DNA of 64,000 nt from Gloeocapsa sp. DLM2.Bin57 (GTDB taxonomy: Bacteria > Cyanobacteriota > Cyanobacteriia > Cyanobacteriales > Gloeocapsaceae): the NCBI GenBank assembly GCA_007693955.1, contig RECR01000043.1, forward strand, positions 16,490-80,489, read 5' to 3'. The translations under genes were made by a program, and so were the position numbers. The stretch's first letter is position 1, and the number at the start of each line of letters is the position of its first letter. The notes under the pieces were generated by a model. It ran no database searches. It was not told the DNA's origin and saw only the letters and a list, made by a program, of their open reading frames with translations. Shown piece after piece: positions 45,801 through 54,903 of the stretch.

Positions 45801-47391
45801 GAGCGATTCTTCGGTCAATAAATACTGGAGCTTGATTGGGTTTATCTTCGGCTACATAAGAGTTAAAATGTCCCACCCCTAGGATATATGTACCTGGTTG
45901 CTCAAAATTTACTCTCAGGTATGAGTCCAAGTTACTTACACTACCACCTGCTCCCTGGGTAATCTCTGAGTCGTCATTTTTGTCGATTAATTCTCCTGTT
46001 ACAGCGTTCAACACAAAGATGATACTATCCATATTGGCTTTGTTTACTTCTCCATAACTACCATAATCTATGTCAAAAATGCCTTCGCTCCCGGCTGTCT
46101 CTATAGTAAAGGAGTAATAATCTAAGTTCCCATAGGTATTCTCTAGGGAGGTAATTACTGTATCTTCAGTGCGTATATCTGTATCGGTGCGCTGAATGGA
46201 GAGGTAGGGTATCCCGTTTGCTCCTGATTCTTCTACATCTGGGTTAACATCGGTTTTAAAGGTTAAATTGTCTAGATGGTAGATATTGACTCCCCCAAAA
46301 GGATGCTCAAAACTTTTACCCTCTATGGTGATATTTTCTGTAGCGTTAATAATTATATCTCCACCTGGAGCATTACTCTGACTAATACTGAGGATTTGTC
46401 CCCCTTCGGTTATATTGAGATTATTAACATTAAGGGCGATCGCTCCTCCTGGTTGATTACTATCGGTTAGACTAGCGATAAAACCCCTAGCGCTGATTTC
46501 TACTTCTCCTTGGGGTTGATTGGGGTTAACTAGGATATTTCCCCCTCCTGTAGAGAGTATCCCACTAAATAACCCATCAGTATTAAATCCTGTGATAGTC
46601 AGATTCTCAGTTACTTCTAATCTTATTTCCCCTCTTCCGTCACTTTCGATTCTGCTTCCTTCTGTTACTCTCAAGTTGTCAGAGGTTATAGCTATATCCC
46701 CTCCCTGTTGACTGAGAATGTTACTAGTAGCAGTTAGATTAATCTCTCTTCCTGTTAAGGTTAGATTCCCTCTAGCTACCTCTATGGTTGCTCCTGTTAG
46801 ATTGAGGTTATCTCCGATTAGGGTAAGATTACTTTCTCCTGTAAGGGTTAATACCCCTTCTACCTGTATATTTCTGTTATGCTCTCGTAAAGCGTTACTA
46901 AATACTCCACTAGGATTGACTCTGAGTAAGACGCTAGTTTCTGGGTTACTCGCGCTAAATATCCCTTCTTCTCCTAAGAGAATACCATCTGCTGTAGTCG
47001 CGGTAAATGCTCCTCTTACGTCTAGTCGTGCGTTTGGTCCAAAATATATCCCATTGGGGTTAATTAAAAATAGATTAGCACTCCCTTGAACCCCTAATAC
47101 TCCTAAGATATTAGTTACGTTTCTCCCTGTGACTCTGGTTAGGATATTTTCTATCCCACGAGGATTAGCAAAATATACCTGTTGGAATTCTTGCACATTA
47201 AATTCTTGAAAACTATGGAAGAGATTACCCCCTCTTCTCGCACCCCCTGTGATGATATCTTTTGCTTCTTGTTGGGTTATAGCTGAATTCTCTCTCTCTA
47301 GGGTTTGATCAGGAATTATTTGCGCTGCTACTTGTTGTTGACTCCCGATTAGGGTTAATAACAATAGTTGTAATAAGTATATTTTTTTCAT
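42814..47391 (-). CDS. Two-partner-secretion exoprotein (TpsA), haemagglutinin-like, with two PPC-like insertions
   Basis: 1525 residues from the ATG at 47391; a GTG five codons earlier is possible. A signal peptide (about 1-24) precedes the TPS secretion domain (to about 160) with the NPNGIYFGPNARLDV motif. The rest is a right-handed β-helix of GGxIxIxT-type repeats such as GGDLTIIASESLELSDRS. It is interrupted by two non-helix blocks, about residues 370-550 and 1085-1250, each with DYYLF/DYYSF, GIFDIDYG and a PGxYxxGV ending, resembling bacterial pre-peptidase C-terminal domains. Only two cysteines exist, both near the C-terminus (1452 and 1526, counted from the GTG). Likely a secreted or surface adhesin, exported by the divergent TpsB. 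Confidence 0.9.
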   Translation of the reverse strand: MKKIYLLQLLLLTLIGSQQQVAAQIIPDQTLERENSAITQQEAKDIITGGARRGGNLFHSFQEFNVQEFQQVYFANPRGIENILTRVTGRNVTNILGVLGVQGSANLFLINPNGIYFGPNARLDVRGAFTATTADGILLGEEGIFSASNPETSVLLRVNPSGVFSNALREHNRNIQVEGVLTLTGESNLTLIGDNLNLTGATIEVARGNLTLTGREINLTATSNILSQQGGDIAITSDNLRVTEGSRIESDGRGEIRLEVTENLTITGFNTDGLFSGILSTGGGNILVNPNQPQGEVEISARGFIASLTDSNQPGGAIALNVNNLNITEGGQILSISQSNAPGGDIIINATENITIEGKSFEHPFGGVNIYHLDNLTFKTDVNPDVEESGANGIPYLSIQRTDTDIRTEDTVITSLENTYGNLDYYSFTIETAGSEGIFDIDYGSYGEVNKANMDSIIFVLNAVTGELIDKNDDSEITQGAGGSVSNLDSYLRVNFEQPGTYILGVGHFNSYVAEDKPNQAPVFIDRRIAPGQEYTLQLSLENRGKTEPLDLPFNPNYTPKSGIYSLNYQQGAGGNITLKAREFNLGSDAEILSHSFGRGKGGDLAIEANLIEVVNAKIEISPYGEGDGGNIRIETLRLRQDNGKIWTDTYSWGETRRPKGGDILVIATESVEILAGSRITTDALHNNQAGNIRIETQNMRVSGSRISPNAFQQSLGGDLTIIASESLELSDRSFIEVESFFSTGDAGDLLIQTDRLLINQRSVIDTSTERPEGGGDGGDTRIIAREIMITEGSKVSTETFGDGNAGNMLIETETLTISDGAVLSTATTGVGTGGKLTIIATDSVNLNNFSLVETRSNAQGMAGNLTIATGSLILRDRSNLSTATRGTNLGGEININALQKVEIDNASLNSAAEIASQGNSGNIEINTTELLLNNGGRIQAQTQGTGIAGDVNINANEVKIFGVNQAGYASGIISASESTNSGRGGEINLHTHTLRITERGFLNARTLSNNDGGSIYITTDRLILDTGGQIITSAKTESTGNAGIITVEANTSIEISGTGTDIEPPEDATIGTPFAREIVYDLRNFELTNEPNPDVEPGLPYITVERTITDIKTGETILGEAGNQFDYYLFGVAEGDTQGIFDIDYGNVNNIPFSTDTDTMLFLFDINGRLLGSNDNADISLGGSGSVREDDAYLTTTFAQPGLYVIGVAENGSIASDTLLIRGNVMDAGDTYQLHISLESPGNFITDIQFEDLNPNLGLLSGLFAQTLGTGDGGNISLNTPNLSVNGAIIDASSLNIGTGGNIIINADNLSLNQGNISATSSSGRGGNLNLTIANTLSLEQNSTISTQAGTENTAGGDGGNINISNQFLFVFDNSTINANAFAGNGGNITINAEAIFLNSSDSITASSQLGVDGIIEIKSLDLKRNLALIANLQPQNPAEQITPGCGENTGNNFVVTGKGGLPTKPDQVLTSQQIWRDRRDLSESVVIIPTTTETPAIIQANHWRQQSDGTIILTHNPSCPPSN

Positions 47392-47532
47392 TGATTTATT
47401 CCCCACATTCCCTCTATTATAAATAATAAACCTAGTTAGTTAACTCAGCTTATTTCCTTCATATTATTTAACTAAAGATAAGTAAATATACGGTTAAATT
47501 TTAATCAATAAGCTTAACTTAACAAGATAAAC

Positions 47533-49209
47533 ATGAAAACCATCTTAATCTTATGTTTGTTAATGTTTATTCAAGCAAAACCTAGTTTAGCCCAAACTAT
47601 TCCCCGACCTCAATTGCCTTCACCTGAAACACCCCCAGAATTAGAACTATTACCACCTCTAGAAGATTTATTACCCACTCCCCCTAGTTTACCACCTCCA
47701 ACTCTTTTACCACCAGAAACCACACCAGAAGCAATTACTATTACACAATTTCAAGTTGTTGGGAGTACAGTTTTTTCAGCAGAAGAATTGGCAGAACAAT
47801 TAGAATTATATCTAAATCGTCCTCTCTCTTTTAATGAATTAATCCAAGCTGCTGAAGAAATTACTAGGTTATATTATGAACAAGGTTATATCACGTCTGG
47901 AGCGTTTATTCCTCCCCAAACTATTACTGATAATCAGCTTACTATCCAGGTAATTGAAGGGAAAATAGAAAATATAGAAATCATCGGCTTAAATAGACTT
48001 AAACACGGATATATTCGTAAACGAATTAATTTAGCTACTCCTGCTCCAGTTAATCTAGAAAAGTTACTAAATGCTTTACAATTATTACAATTAGACCCCC
48101 TAATTGCTAGTCTATCTGCTGAATTATCCCCTGGTGTTGCTCCAGGCTCTAGTATATTACTACTTGAAGTTACAGAAGCTCGTGCTGTTGAGCTATTATT
48201 AAGTTTTGATAACTATCGCAATCCTAGTGTAGGTACAGAGAGATTATTAGGACAACTTACTCACTATAACTTAACAGGTTATGGCGATCGCTTTAATCTG
48301 AGATACTATATCACCGAAGGTGGCGACTCCATCGATGAATTAAGTTATGGTTTTTTTGTTAATCCTAGCAATGGTACAATTACTTTACGTCATCGTCGTT
48401 CCCAAAGTGAAGTAATTACCTCACCCTTTGCTCAACTTGACTTAGATTCTCGATACCGTCAATATCAGATTAGCTATCGTCAACCGATTCGACAAACTCC
48501 TAATCAGCAATTAGCGATCGGAATTACCGCAGATTGGCAACAATCTAACACAACTATTTTAAATATTCCTTTTCCTATTGCTAGAGGTAGCGAAGAAGAT
48601 GGTTATAGTAGAATTTTTGCTCTCCGTTTTTTCCAAGAATATATTTATAGAAATAGTCAAGAAGTATTTTTAGTTAATTCTCAATTTAATTTGGGTTTAG
48701 ATACTTTTAATGCTACGATTAATGTTGAAGGTCCAGATAGTCAATTTTTTAGTTGGCAAGGACAACTACAGTATTTACGATTACTTAACCGCGATACAAC
48801 CCTTTTAGTCAGAGGTGATATCCAACTAACACCCGATAGTTTACTATCTCTAGAGCAATATAGTTTAGGTGGTGTCTATAGCGTTAGAGGTTATCCCCAA
48901 GACGCTTTAATCGCTGATAATGGTTTATTTCTTTCTACAGAAGTACGGTTTAATCTTGCTAAAATTCCTAATTGGAATGCTACCCTACAGTTAGGACCTT
49001 TTATAGATTTTGGTACGGTTTGGAATAGCGATGATTTCCCTTTGATTAAAAATACTCTCGCTAGTACGGGATTAACTGTACAATTCTTAGTAGGAGATAA
49101 ATTTAGAGCTAAATTAGATTATGGTATCCCTTTAATAGATTTAAACAATACTGGCAATAGTTTACAAGAAAATGGGTTTTATTTTTTAATTGAATTTACT
49201 CCTTTTTAG
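47533..49209 (+). CDS. TpsB outer-membrane transporter (ShlB/FhaC/HecB family)
   Basis: 558 residues. Signal peptide (about 1-20), a proline-rich linker (about 22-70), two POTRA domains (about 72-230) beginning ITITQFQVVGSTVFSAEELA, then a 16-strand-type β-barrel. The conserved VRGY loop motif is seen in YSVRGYPQDAL, and the final strand ends YFLIEFTPF with a terminal Phe. It would export TpsA across the outer membrane. Divergent from tpsA with a 142-base intergenic region that holds AT-rich possible promoters. Confidence 0.93.
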   Translation: MKTILILCLLMFIQAKPSLAQTIPRPQLPSPETPPELELLPPLEDLLPTPPSLPPPTLLPPETTPEAITITQFQVVGSTVFSAEELAEQLELYLNRPLSFNELIQAAEEITRLYYEQGYITSGAFIPPQTITDNQLTIQVIEGKIENIEIIGLNRLKHGYIRKRINLATPAPVNLEKLLNALQLLQLDPLIASLSAELSPGVAPGSSILLLEVTEARAVELLLSFDNYRNPSVGTERLLGQLTHYNLTGYGDRFNLRYYITEGGDSIDELSYGFFVNPSNGTITLRHRRSQSEVITSPFAQLDLDSRYRQYQISYRQPIRQTPNQQLAIGITADWQQSNTTILNIPFPIARGSEEDGYSRIFALRFFQEYIYRNSQEVFLVNSQFNLGLDTFNATINVEGPDSQFFSWQGQLQYLRLLNRDTTLLVRGDIQLTPDSLLSLEQYSLGGVYSVRGYPQDALIADNGLFLSTEVRFNLAKIPNWNATLQLGPFIDFGTVWNSDDFPLIKNTLASTGLTVQFLVGDKFRAKLDYGIPLIDLNNTGNSLQENGFYFLIEFTPF

Positions 49210-49315
49210 TAAAGGTTCCCTTGTTTAGTATCCCTTACATTACAGTTTTTTAAATTTTGGTTATCCTTTTTAATTTACAATGAAGTTATTAAATGAGTAT
49301 AGAGATTGATTTTCC

Positions 49316-50175
49316 TTGACTAGATTTATTTATGACCAATTTAATAAAGATTATCTTGAAACCCTTTTAACTCCCTATGGAGAAGTACAAGTCGCTAAAC
49401 AACTTTCTGACGAAATTAGAGAAATTGACCTTTATTTTAACCCCACCGTTGCTACACTTCCTCAAGAATTGGGTATCTTAGAGAAATTGGTGATTGTCTG
49501 CTTAAACTTTTAGCCGTTAGAGCACAATTATACCGTGAAGGTAACCGCAATAAGCAAACTATCTCCGAAGATAACTTACCCCGACTCTGGATTATTACCC
49601 CTACTGCATCTAAACTAATTCTGAATCAATGTGGTGGAGAGATTCAATCTGATTGGGGAGAAGGTATCTACTTTTTGGCTAATCTATTAAGAGCGGCTAT
49701 AATAGTGATACACCAGTTACCCTCTACTAGTGAGACTTTATGGTTAAGATTATTAGGAAGGGGAAAAGTACAACAACGAGCAATAGAAGAGTTAATCAAC
49801 TTATCTCCAGATAATCCTCTTAAATCAGTTATTCTAGAGATACTCTATACCTTACAAAAGAATTTAGAAGTTAATCAACCAAGTACAAACACAGAAGAGA
49901 GTGAGTTAATCATGAGACTAGCACCATTATATCAAGAAGATAGAGCCAGAGCGATTCAAGAAGGTGAAATTAGAGGTAAAATTGAAGGTAAAAGAGAAGA
50001 AGCTTTAAGTCTGATTCAACGGTTACTAACTAAAAAAATAGGAAATATTACCCCAGAATTAATAACAACAATTGCTCAATTAAATTTAGAATCTTTAGAG
50101 AGATTAGCAGAAGATTTAATCGACTTCACTAATCAAACAGATTTAGAAAATTGGTTAAAAAATACTATGTCTTAA
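49316..50175 (+). pseudogene. Broken Rpn-type (PD-(D/E)XK) putative nuclease/transposase-like gene
   Basis: The first part, from a TTG at 49316, has TRFIYDQFNKDYLETLLTPYGEVQVAKQL and the EIREIDLYFNPT core, and stops at 49513. The second part continues in another frame: CLLKLLAVRAQLYRE, then ITPTASKLILN, YFLANLLRAAIIVIHQLP and a C-terminal helix of about 170 residues. The frames join at about 49495, where roughly 20 family-conserved residues (the EPFRN region) are missing. A deletion that also shifted the frame explains both. The remnant is still recognisable and recent enough that no other stops have appeared in the second part. Confidence 0.75.
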
Positions 50176-50242
50176 TTTTAATTGCTATTTATGGCTCTCC
50201 TGAGACAGAGGGGTAAACTGTATATTAAGTTACAACCTTTCT

Positions 50243-50315
50243 AAGGTGGGTTACGGCGCTTCCAGGAAAAATGTACTAGAATTGACAAATTATGACCCGC
50301 GCCTAATCCATTCTA
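50243..50315. repeat. Decayed inverted-repeat element
   Basis: AAGGTGGGTTACGGCGC (50243-50259) is loosely complementary to GCGCCTAATCCATTCT (50300-50315). The pattern is the GGTGGGTTACGGCG... type of palindromic repeat spread in cyanobacterial genomes. It lies in the 192-base gap before the CHAT gene. Confidence 0.45.
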
Positions 50316-50367
50316 CAATATCTAAAATTTACTTATCACTATAAGTACGAGAGAGCCATAAAATACC

Positions 50368-52893
50368 ATGAAAAAGATATTTTTAATAATACTGGTAATT
50401 TTAAGTTTTACTGTAGCAGTTGTTGCCCAAGATGCAGTTAATTACACACAATTACTCAATCAGGGAAAACAACAATATGATCAGGGAAATTATCCCGCAG
50501 CAATTGAGCATTGGGAAGCAGCAAGAGAAGGTTTTAATCAAGAAGATGACTTATTAGGTGAATCTCAAGCCTTGATTTATCTGACTTGGGTTTATCAAGA
50601 TACTTTTGATTGGATAAAAGCGACAGAAACTATTCAGGAAAGTATCAGATTATTATCTACTCAACAACCTAACCTTCTTTTAGCCCAAGCTTTGAATACT
50701 CAAGGTAATGTAGAGTTAGCTATGGGTAAAACTCAATCAGCTTTAACTAGTTGGGAAACAGCGGAAAAAGTCTATACTCTCTTAGAAGATGAACAAGGGA
50801 TAAAAGGAAGTAAAATTAATCAAGCTCAAGCTTTAAAGGAGTTGGGTTATTATAGACTAGCTTGTGATAAGTTACTAGAAAGCTTAGAAATAACTCAGGT
50901 AAAATGTAACAATTTTAATCTAGTTGAGTGGGAGAAACATCAAGATAACTATCATAGCGAATTAGAGGCGATCGCTATTCATGCTTTAGGAGTTAATTTT
51001 CAAAATACTGGCAACTATTCTCTAGCCCAAAGTTTATTAGAAAGTAGTTTAGATATCTTTAAAAAGTTAGATATACCAACGCAAATAAGTACTAATCTTA
51101 CCAGTTTAGGTAATAATGCTTTGGGATTAAAAGCAACAGATATCGCCCTAAATTATTACCAACAAGCTATAGCTGTAGGACTTAACAATCTTGAACCAGA
51201 ATTAAAATTGCTCAATCTTTTAATACAATTAGAGCAACCCCAAGAAGCAAGAGATTTAATTGAGAGTATAACTGAGCAGATCCAACAATTACCACCAAGT
51301 CGTCACAATCTTTATCTACAAATTAATTTAGCGCAAAGTTGGCTAAAGTTATTAGCAGTTACAGCCAATAATAATGACAGTAAATATTTAGCAGAAGTTT
51401 TAGCTCAAGTATTAGTCAAAGCCCAAGACTTAGGGGATACAAACTCTCAAGCTTATGCTTTAATCACTCTCGGAAAATTATACGAACAAAACCAACAACT
51501 AACAGAAGCAGAAAGATTAACTCAACAAGCTTTAGAATTAGGTATAAGTATTAATGCGTCAGAAATAATTTCTCAATCTCAATGGCAATTAGCGAGAATA
51601 TTAGCACAACAAGGAAAAGTAGAAGAAGGGATTATCGCTAATCAAGCAGCTATAGAAATCTTAGCTCAACAACGACAAGACTTAGTAGCAGTTGAATCCC
51701 AAATTCAGTTTAACTTTATCGAAGAAATAGAGCCAATTTATCGACATTTAATCGGATTATTGTTACAACCTTCAGCTAGTCAAGATAATCTCAAACAAGC
51801 ACGTCAAGTTTTAGAATCCTTGCAAATAGCTAAATTAGATAATTTTTTTAACACTCCTTGTCTGACTGCTAAACCCCAATCAATTGAGGAGTTAGACACA
51901 ACAGCAGTGGTAATTTATCCAATAATTTTAGCAGATCGTTTAGAAGTAGTTACCTCTTTTCCCGATGGTATATTGACTAATTATCGCACTAATTTACCTG
52001 AAGACAAAATAGAAACAATTCTCCGAGAATATCGATCCTATCTTAATCCTGTTGCTTCTAATCAAAACCGCTTAATCATCTCTGAACAAATTTATGATTG
52101 GTTGATTCAACCTATAGAAAAACAACTAGAAGAAGCTAAGATAAAAAATCTAGTCTTTGTCTTAGATGGTTATTTACGCAATATTCCTTTAGCTGCGCTT
52201 TATGACGGTGAAAAATATTTGATTGAAAAGTACAATTTAGCGATCGCACCGAGTTTACAACTATTAGAATCTGATTCTACCAACTTAACAGATCAAAAGG
52301 CTTTAGTGGCAGGATTGAGTGAATCTCGTCAAGGATTCTCACCCTTACCTGGAGTAGAAACCGAAGTTCGAGAAATTAGCGCTAATATCTCTAGCCAAGT
52401 TTTGCTTAACCAAGACTTTACTACTATAAATATCGCCAATAAGATTAATTCTGCTTCTTTTCCAATTATTCATCTAGCAACTCATGGTCAATTTAGTTCA
52501 CAATATAAAGATACTTTTTTAATTACTTGGGATAGTCAATTAGATATTAATCAACTCAGTCAAGTTTTGACTAATAGAGAAATCAGCGAAGCTAAACCCA
52601 TTGAGTTATTAGTTTTAAGCGCTTGTCAAACCGCGAAAGGTGATAGACGCGCAGCACTTGGATTAGCTGGTTTAGCGGTGCGCTCTGGCGCTCGTAGTAC
52701 TATAGCAACTCTTTGGTCAGTTAATGACGCCTCTTCAGCGATATTGATAGGTAAATTCTATCAAAATTTGACTCAGGAGAAGGTTACTAAAGCCCAAGCT
52801 TTACGTCAAGCACAAGTAGCTATGTTAGAAGATGAAAACTATAATCATCCTTATTATTGGAGTTCTTTTATTTTGTTGGGTAATTGGTTTTAA
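50368..52893 (+). CDS. Exported TPR-CHAT protein
   Basis: 841 residues. Signal peptide MKKIFLIILVILSFTVAVVAQ, about ten TPR-type helical repeats (about 30-480; e.g. LLNQGKQQYDQGNYPAAIEHWEAA), then a CHAT domain (about 560-841), the caspase-like fold. The dyad appears intact: His706 in HLATHG and Cys753 in LSACQT; the GLAGLAVRSGARS and ATLWSVND segments are typical. CHAT proteins include proteases such as separase relatives. Because of the signal peptide this one would act in the periplasm or outside. It lies in the TPS region, after the nuclease remnant. Confidence 0.92.
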   Translation: MKKIFLIILVILSFTVAVVAQDAVNYTQLLNQGKQQYDQGNYPAAIEHWEAAREGFNQEDDLLGESQALIYLTWVYQDTFDWIKATETIQESIRLLSTQQPNLLLAQALNTQGNVELAMGKTQSALTSWETAEKVYTLLEDEQGIKGSKINQAQALKELGYYRLACDKLLESLEITQVKCNNFNLVEWEKHQDNYHSELEAIAIHALGVNFQNTGNYSLAQSLLESSLDIFKKLDIPTQISTNLTSLGNNALGLKATDIALNYYQQAIAVGLNNLEPELKLLNLLIQLEQPQEARDLIESITEQIQQLPPSRHNLYLQINLAQSWLKLLAVTANNNDSKYLAEVLAQVLVKAQDLGDTNSQAYALITLGKLYEQNQQLTEAERLTQQALELGISINASEIISQSQWQLARILAQQGKVEEGIIANQAAIEILAQQRQDLVAVESQIQFNFIEEIEPIYRHLIGLLLQPSASQDNLKQARQVLESLQIAKLDNFFNTPCLTAKPQSIEELDTTAVVIYPIILADRLEVVTSFPDGILTNYRTNLPEDKIETILREYRSYLNPVASNQNRLIISEQIYDWLIQPIEKQLEEAKIKNLVFVLDGYLRNIPLAALYDGEKYLIEKYNLAIAPSLQLLESDSTNLTDQKALVAGLSESRQGFSPLPGVETEVREISANISSQVLLNQDFTTINIANKINSASFPIIHLATHGQFSSQYKDTFLITWDSQLDINQLSQVLTNREISEAKPIELLVLSACQTAKGDRRAALGLAGLAVRSGARSTIATLWSVNDASSAILIGKFYQNLTQEKVTKAQALRQAQVAMLEDENYNHPYYWSSFILLGNWF

Positions 52894-52938
52894 GAATTAA
52901 GAATTAAGAATGAGACACTTTTACTAAAACCTAATTAT

Positions 52939-54420
52939 ATGCCAAAACCACTTTTATTCACTGCGCGACAAACTTTATTTATCTTACTCATTCTTGGTTT
53001 ATTTTTCCTGTTTAGTTATCACTACGCTAGTCAAATTAATTTATGGGGTGATGAAGTTGCCTCTATTTTGCGTTCTCAGGGTTTTTGGTTAGATATTGTT
53101 CAGGATCACGAAAGTCATTTACCTACTTATTTTTTATTCCTCAAATTATTACTTAGGGTTATTGATGTTCGTCAAGAACTTTTTTTACGTCTGCTGCATA
53201 TCATCCCCTTTCTTATTGGTTTATGGTTCGGTTGTCGAATCATTATGAGGCTTTTTAATAACTATTATCTGACCATTTTTACTTTAGTTAATGGGATAGT
53301 TTTACCTAATTTTATTTTTTATGCTACTAACTTGAGAATGTACACGTTTATTTTTATGTTCTCGATGATTTATCTGGAGTTAATTATTAATGCCAAAAAA
53401 TCTCTAACTTTCCGACAAGGATTAATACTCTTATTTATGGCTATTGGTTTGGTTTTTACTGATTATGCTAGTCTGATTTATTATCTTCCTTGTACAGCTT
53501 TTTTATTGATCAAGAAATATTATCGGGCTTTTTGGTTTAATTCTTTAGCTGGGTTTTTATTATTAATTTGGTTAATTATCGATGATTTTGGCGATATCCA
53601 AGCTATTTTAGCCTGGCCCGTATCTTCAGCTAAAGCAATTGAGTTTGATAATCCTGGATTATGGCATTTTTTCCAGTTATTTTATTTGTCTTTTCGTCCA
53701 GGTTTAGACTTAATTTATCCCGCGAGTTTACCGATAGTTATAGCTGCTATTTTACCTGGTATCATTTTAGTTATTTATTTCATCTCGGTAGTTAGGGTTT
53801 TCTTGACTTACAATCAACCAGAAGTGAGGTTAATTCTCTTTCTTTCTGGTTTTTGGTTATTAGTCTCTCCCACAGGATATAGTTTTACGCGGTTATTTTT
53901 ACCTAGTCAATTATTGATGATAGGGATAATGGGGGTAAATTTATTTAGTAGTAAAAGGAGAGGTAAAGTTATTTTAGGGTTTTTCTTAGGAATTTTATTG
54001 ATAATTAATCTTCAACAAGCTATTCGACCAAGTTTACGTTTATATAGTTTAATTGATTATAAACAAATAGCGATTGATTTGGCTACACAAGCAGAAAAAT
54101 ATCAGGTGAACAAGATTTTATTATCTAATAATTCCTTAAATTTATTATCAATCGAATATTATCTCAAAGGGATTAATCAAGATATTAAGATTCTGAGATT
54201 TACTGAAACAACAGTTATAGATTCTGACTCGTTTATTTTTGTTTCACATATGACAGAGACGGGGAATTATGTTGATGTTCAGCAATTATCTTCAAATTAC
54301 ACTATTATTGGTCAATATGTAGAATTAGATGATTTATCCTATAATTATCTCTGGAAAAAAAGGTTAGTTGAGAGAACAAATCAGCCCTATGTTATAGAGA
54401 CTTATTTATTAGAGTTATAA
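52939..54420 (+). CDS. Second membrane glycosyltransferase, family 39-like
   Basis: 493 residues with about ten membrane helices. The first loop has NLWGDEVASILRSQGFWLD, with the DE pair expected of lipid-linked-sugar transferases, and the later FYATNLRMYTFIFM resembles the family's R-x2-Y element. The start region (52965-52999) is identical to the non-coding segment at 40195-40229. Located 45 bases after the CHAT gene on the same strand, behind a short AAGAATT tandem repeat (52893-52911). Ends six bases into the convergent gene. Confidence 0.8.
   Translation: MPKPLLFTARQTLFILLILGLFFLFSYHYASQINLWGDEVASILRSQGFWLDIVQDHESHLPTYFLFLKLLLRVIDVRQELFLRLLHIIPFLIGLWFGCRIIMRLFNNYYLTIFTLVNGIVLPNFIFYATNLRMYTFIFMFSMIYLELIINAKKSLTFRQGLILLFMAIGLVFTDYASLIYYLPCTAFLLIKKYYRAFWFNSLAGFLLLIWLIIDDFGDIQAILAWPVSSAKAIEFDNPGLWHFFQLFYLSFRPGLDLIYPASLPIVIAAILPGIILVIYFISVVRVFLTYNQPEVRLILFLSGFWLLVSPTGYSFTRLFLPSQLLMIGIMGVNLFSSKRRGKVILGFFLGILLIINLQQAIRPSLRLYSLIDYKQIAIDLATQAEKYQVNKILLSNNSLNLLSIEYYLKGINQDIKILRFTETTVIDSDSFIFVSHMTETGNYVDVQQLSSNYTIIGQYVELDDLSYNYLWKKRLVERTNQPYVIETYLLEL
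52965..52999 (+). repeat. 35-base exact repeat, coding copy
   Basis: Identical to 40195-40229. Here it encodes the first membrane helix (RQTLFILLILG) of the glycosyltransferase. Confidence 0.85.
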
Positions 54421-54780
54421 ATCATTAAAAATATCTTGGATAATCTGTTTAGTTTTAGTTTCTAAATTAGTCCAGTTTACCTCACCTTTAGCAGTGATTA
54501 AATTAGTATCAATTTCTATATAATCTTCGGTTAATCCATATTGATAGTTAAGAAAACAAACCTGAAAACAAAGTTGCCAAATATCGAGATTAACTACTTC
54601 TTCATCCTTAGTTAAGGAGAGTTGATAACCTGGATATGGGTGTTGTATTTCTTGATAAGTACCTTTCCAAGAAGAGGTTTCTAAACTCTGACGCAAGTTA
54701 TCAATAACCCTAATTAAAATAGGCTGCATTAAAAGTTCTGCTTGTGACCAAGTTAACTGATTTTTGAATTTTGGCTGCAT
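54415..54780 (-). CDS. Protein of unknown function
   Basis: 121 residues from the ATG at 54780; an upstream start would only add 31 residues encoded by purine-rich simple sequence (54814-54856). Small acidic protein: QLTWSQAELLMQPILIRVIDNLRQSLE, then a YPGYQLSL and VNLDIWQLCFQVCFLNY core, ending with a helix. No family recognised. It is last in the minus-strand run after NADAR (123-base gap), and its 3' end overlaps the glycosyltransferase by six bases. Confidence 0.65.
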   Translation of the reverse strand: MQPKFKNQLTWSQAELLMQPILIRVIDNLRQSLETSSWKGTYQEIQHPYPGYQLSLTKDEEVVNLDIWQLCFQVCFLNYQYGLTEDYIEIDTNLITAKGEVNWTNLETKTKQIIQDIFNDL

Positions 54781-54903
54781 AATATGGTTCTCGGTGTGTT
54801 TGTGGTGAAACAGGGAAGAGGGGAGAGGGGAGAGGGGGAGAGGGAGGAGACGGGGAGTATGATATATAGTCATAATAACACCGTTCCACCTAAAACCTAA
54901 TAC

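Noticed and set aside
43349..47089. Several plus-strand frames of 60-123 residues inside tpsA
   Set aside because: They are complements of the repetitive β-helix codons and resemble one another for that reason only.
54781..54873. Longer start for the unknown gene at 54415
   Set aside because: The added residues are proline/leucine runs from purine-rich simple sequence (54814-54856); the ATG at 54780 fits better.
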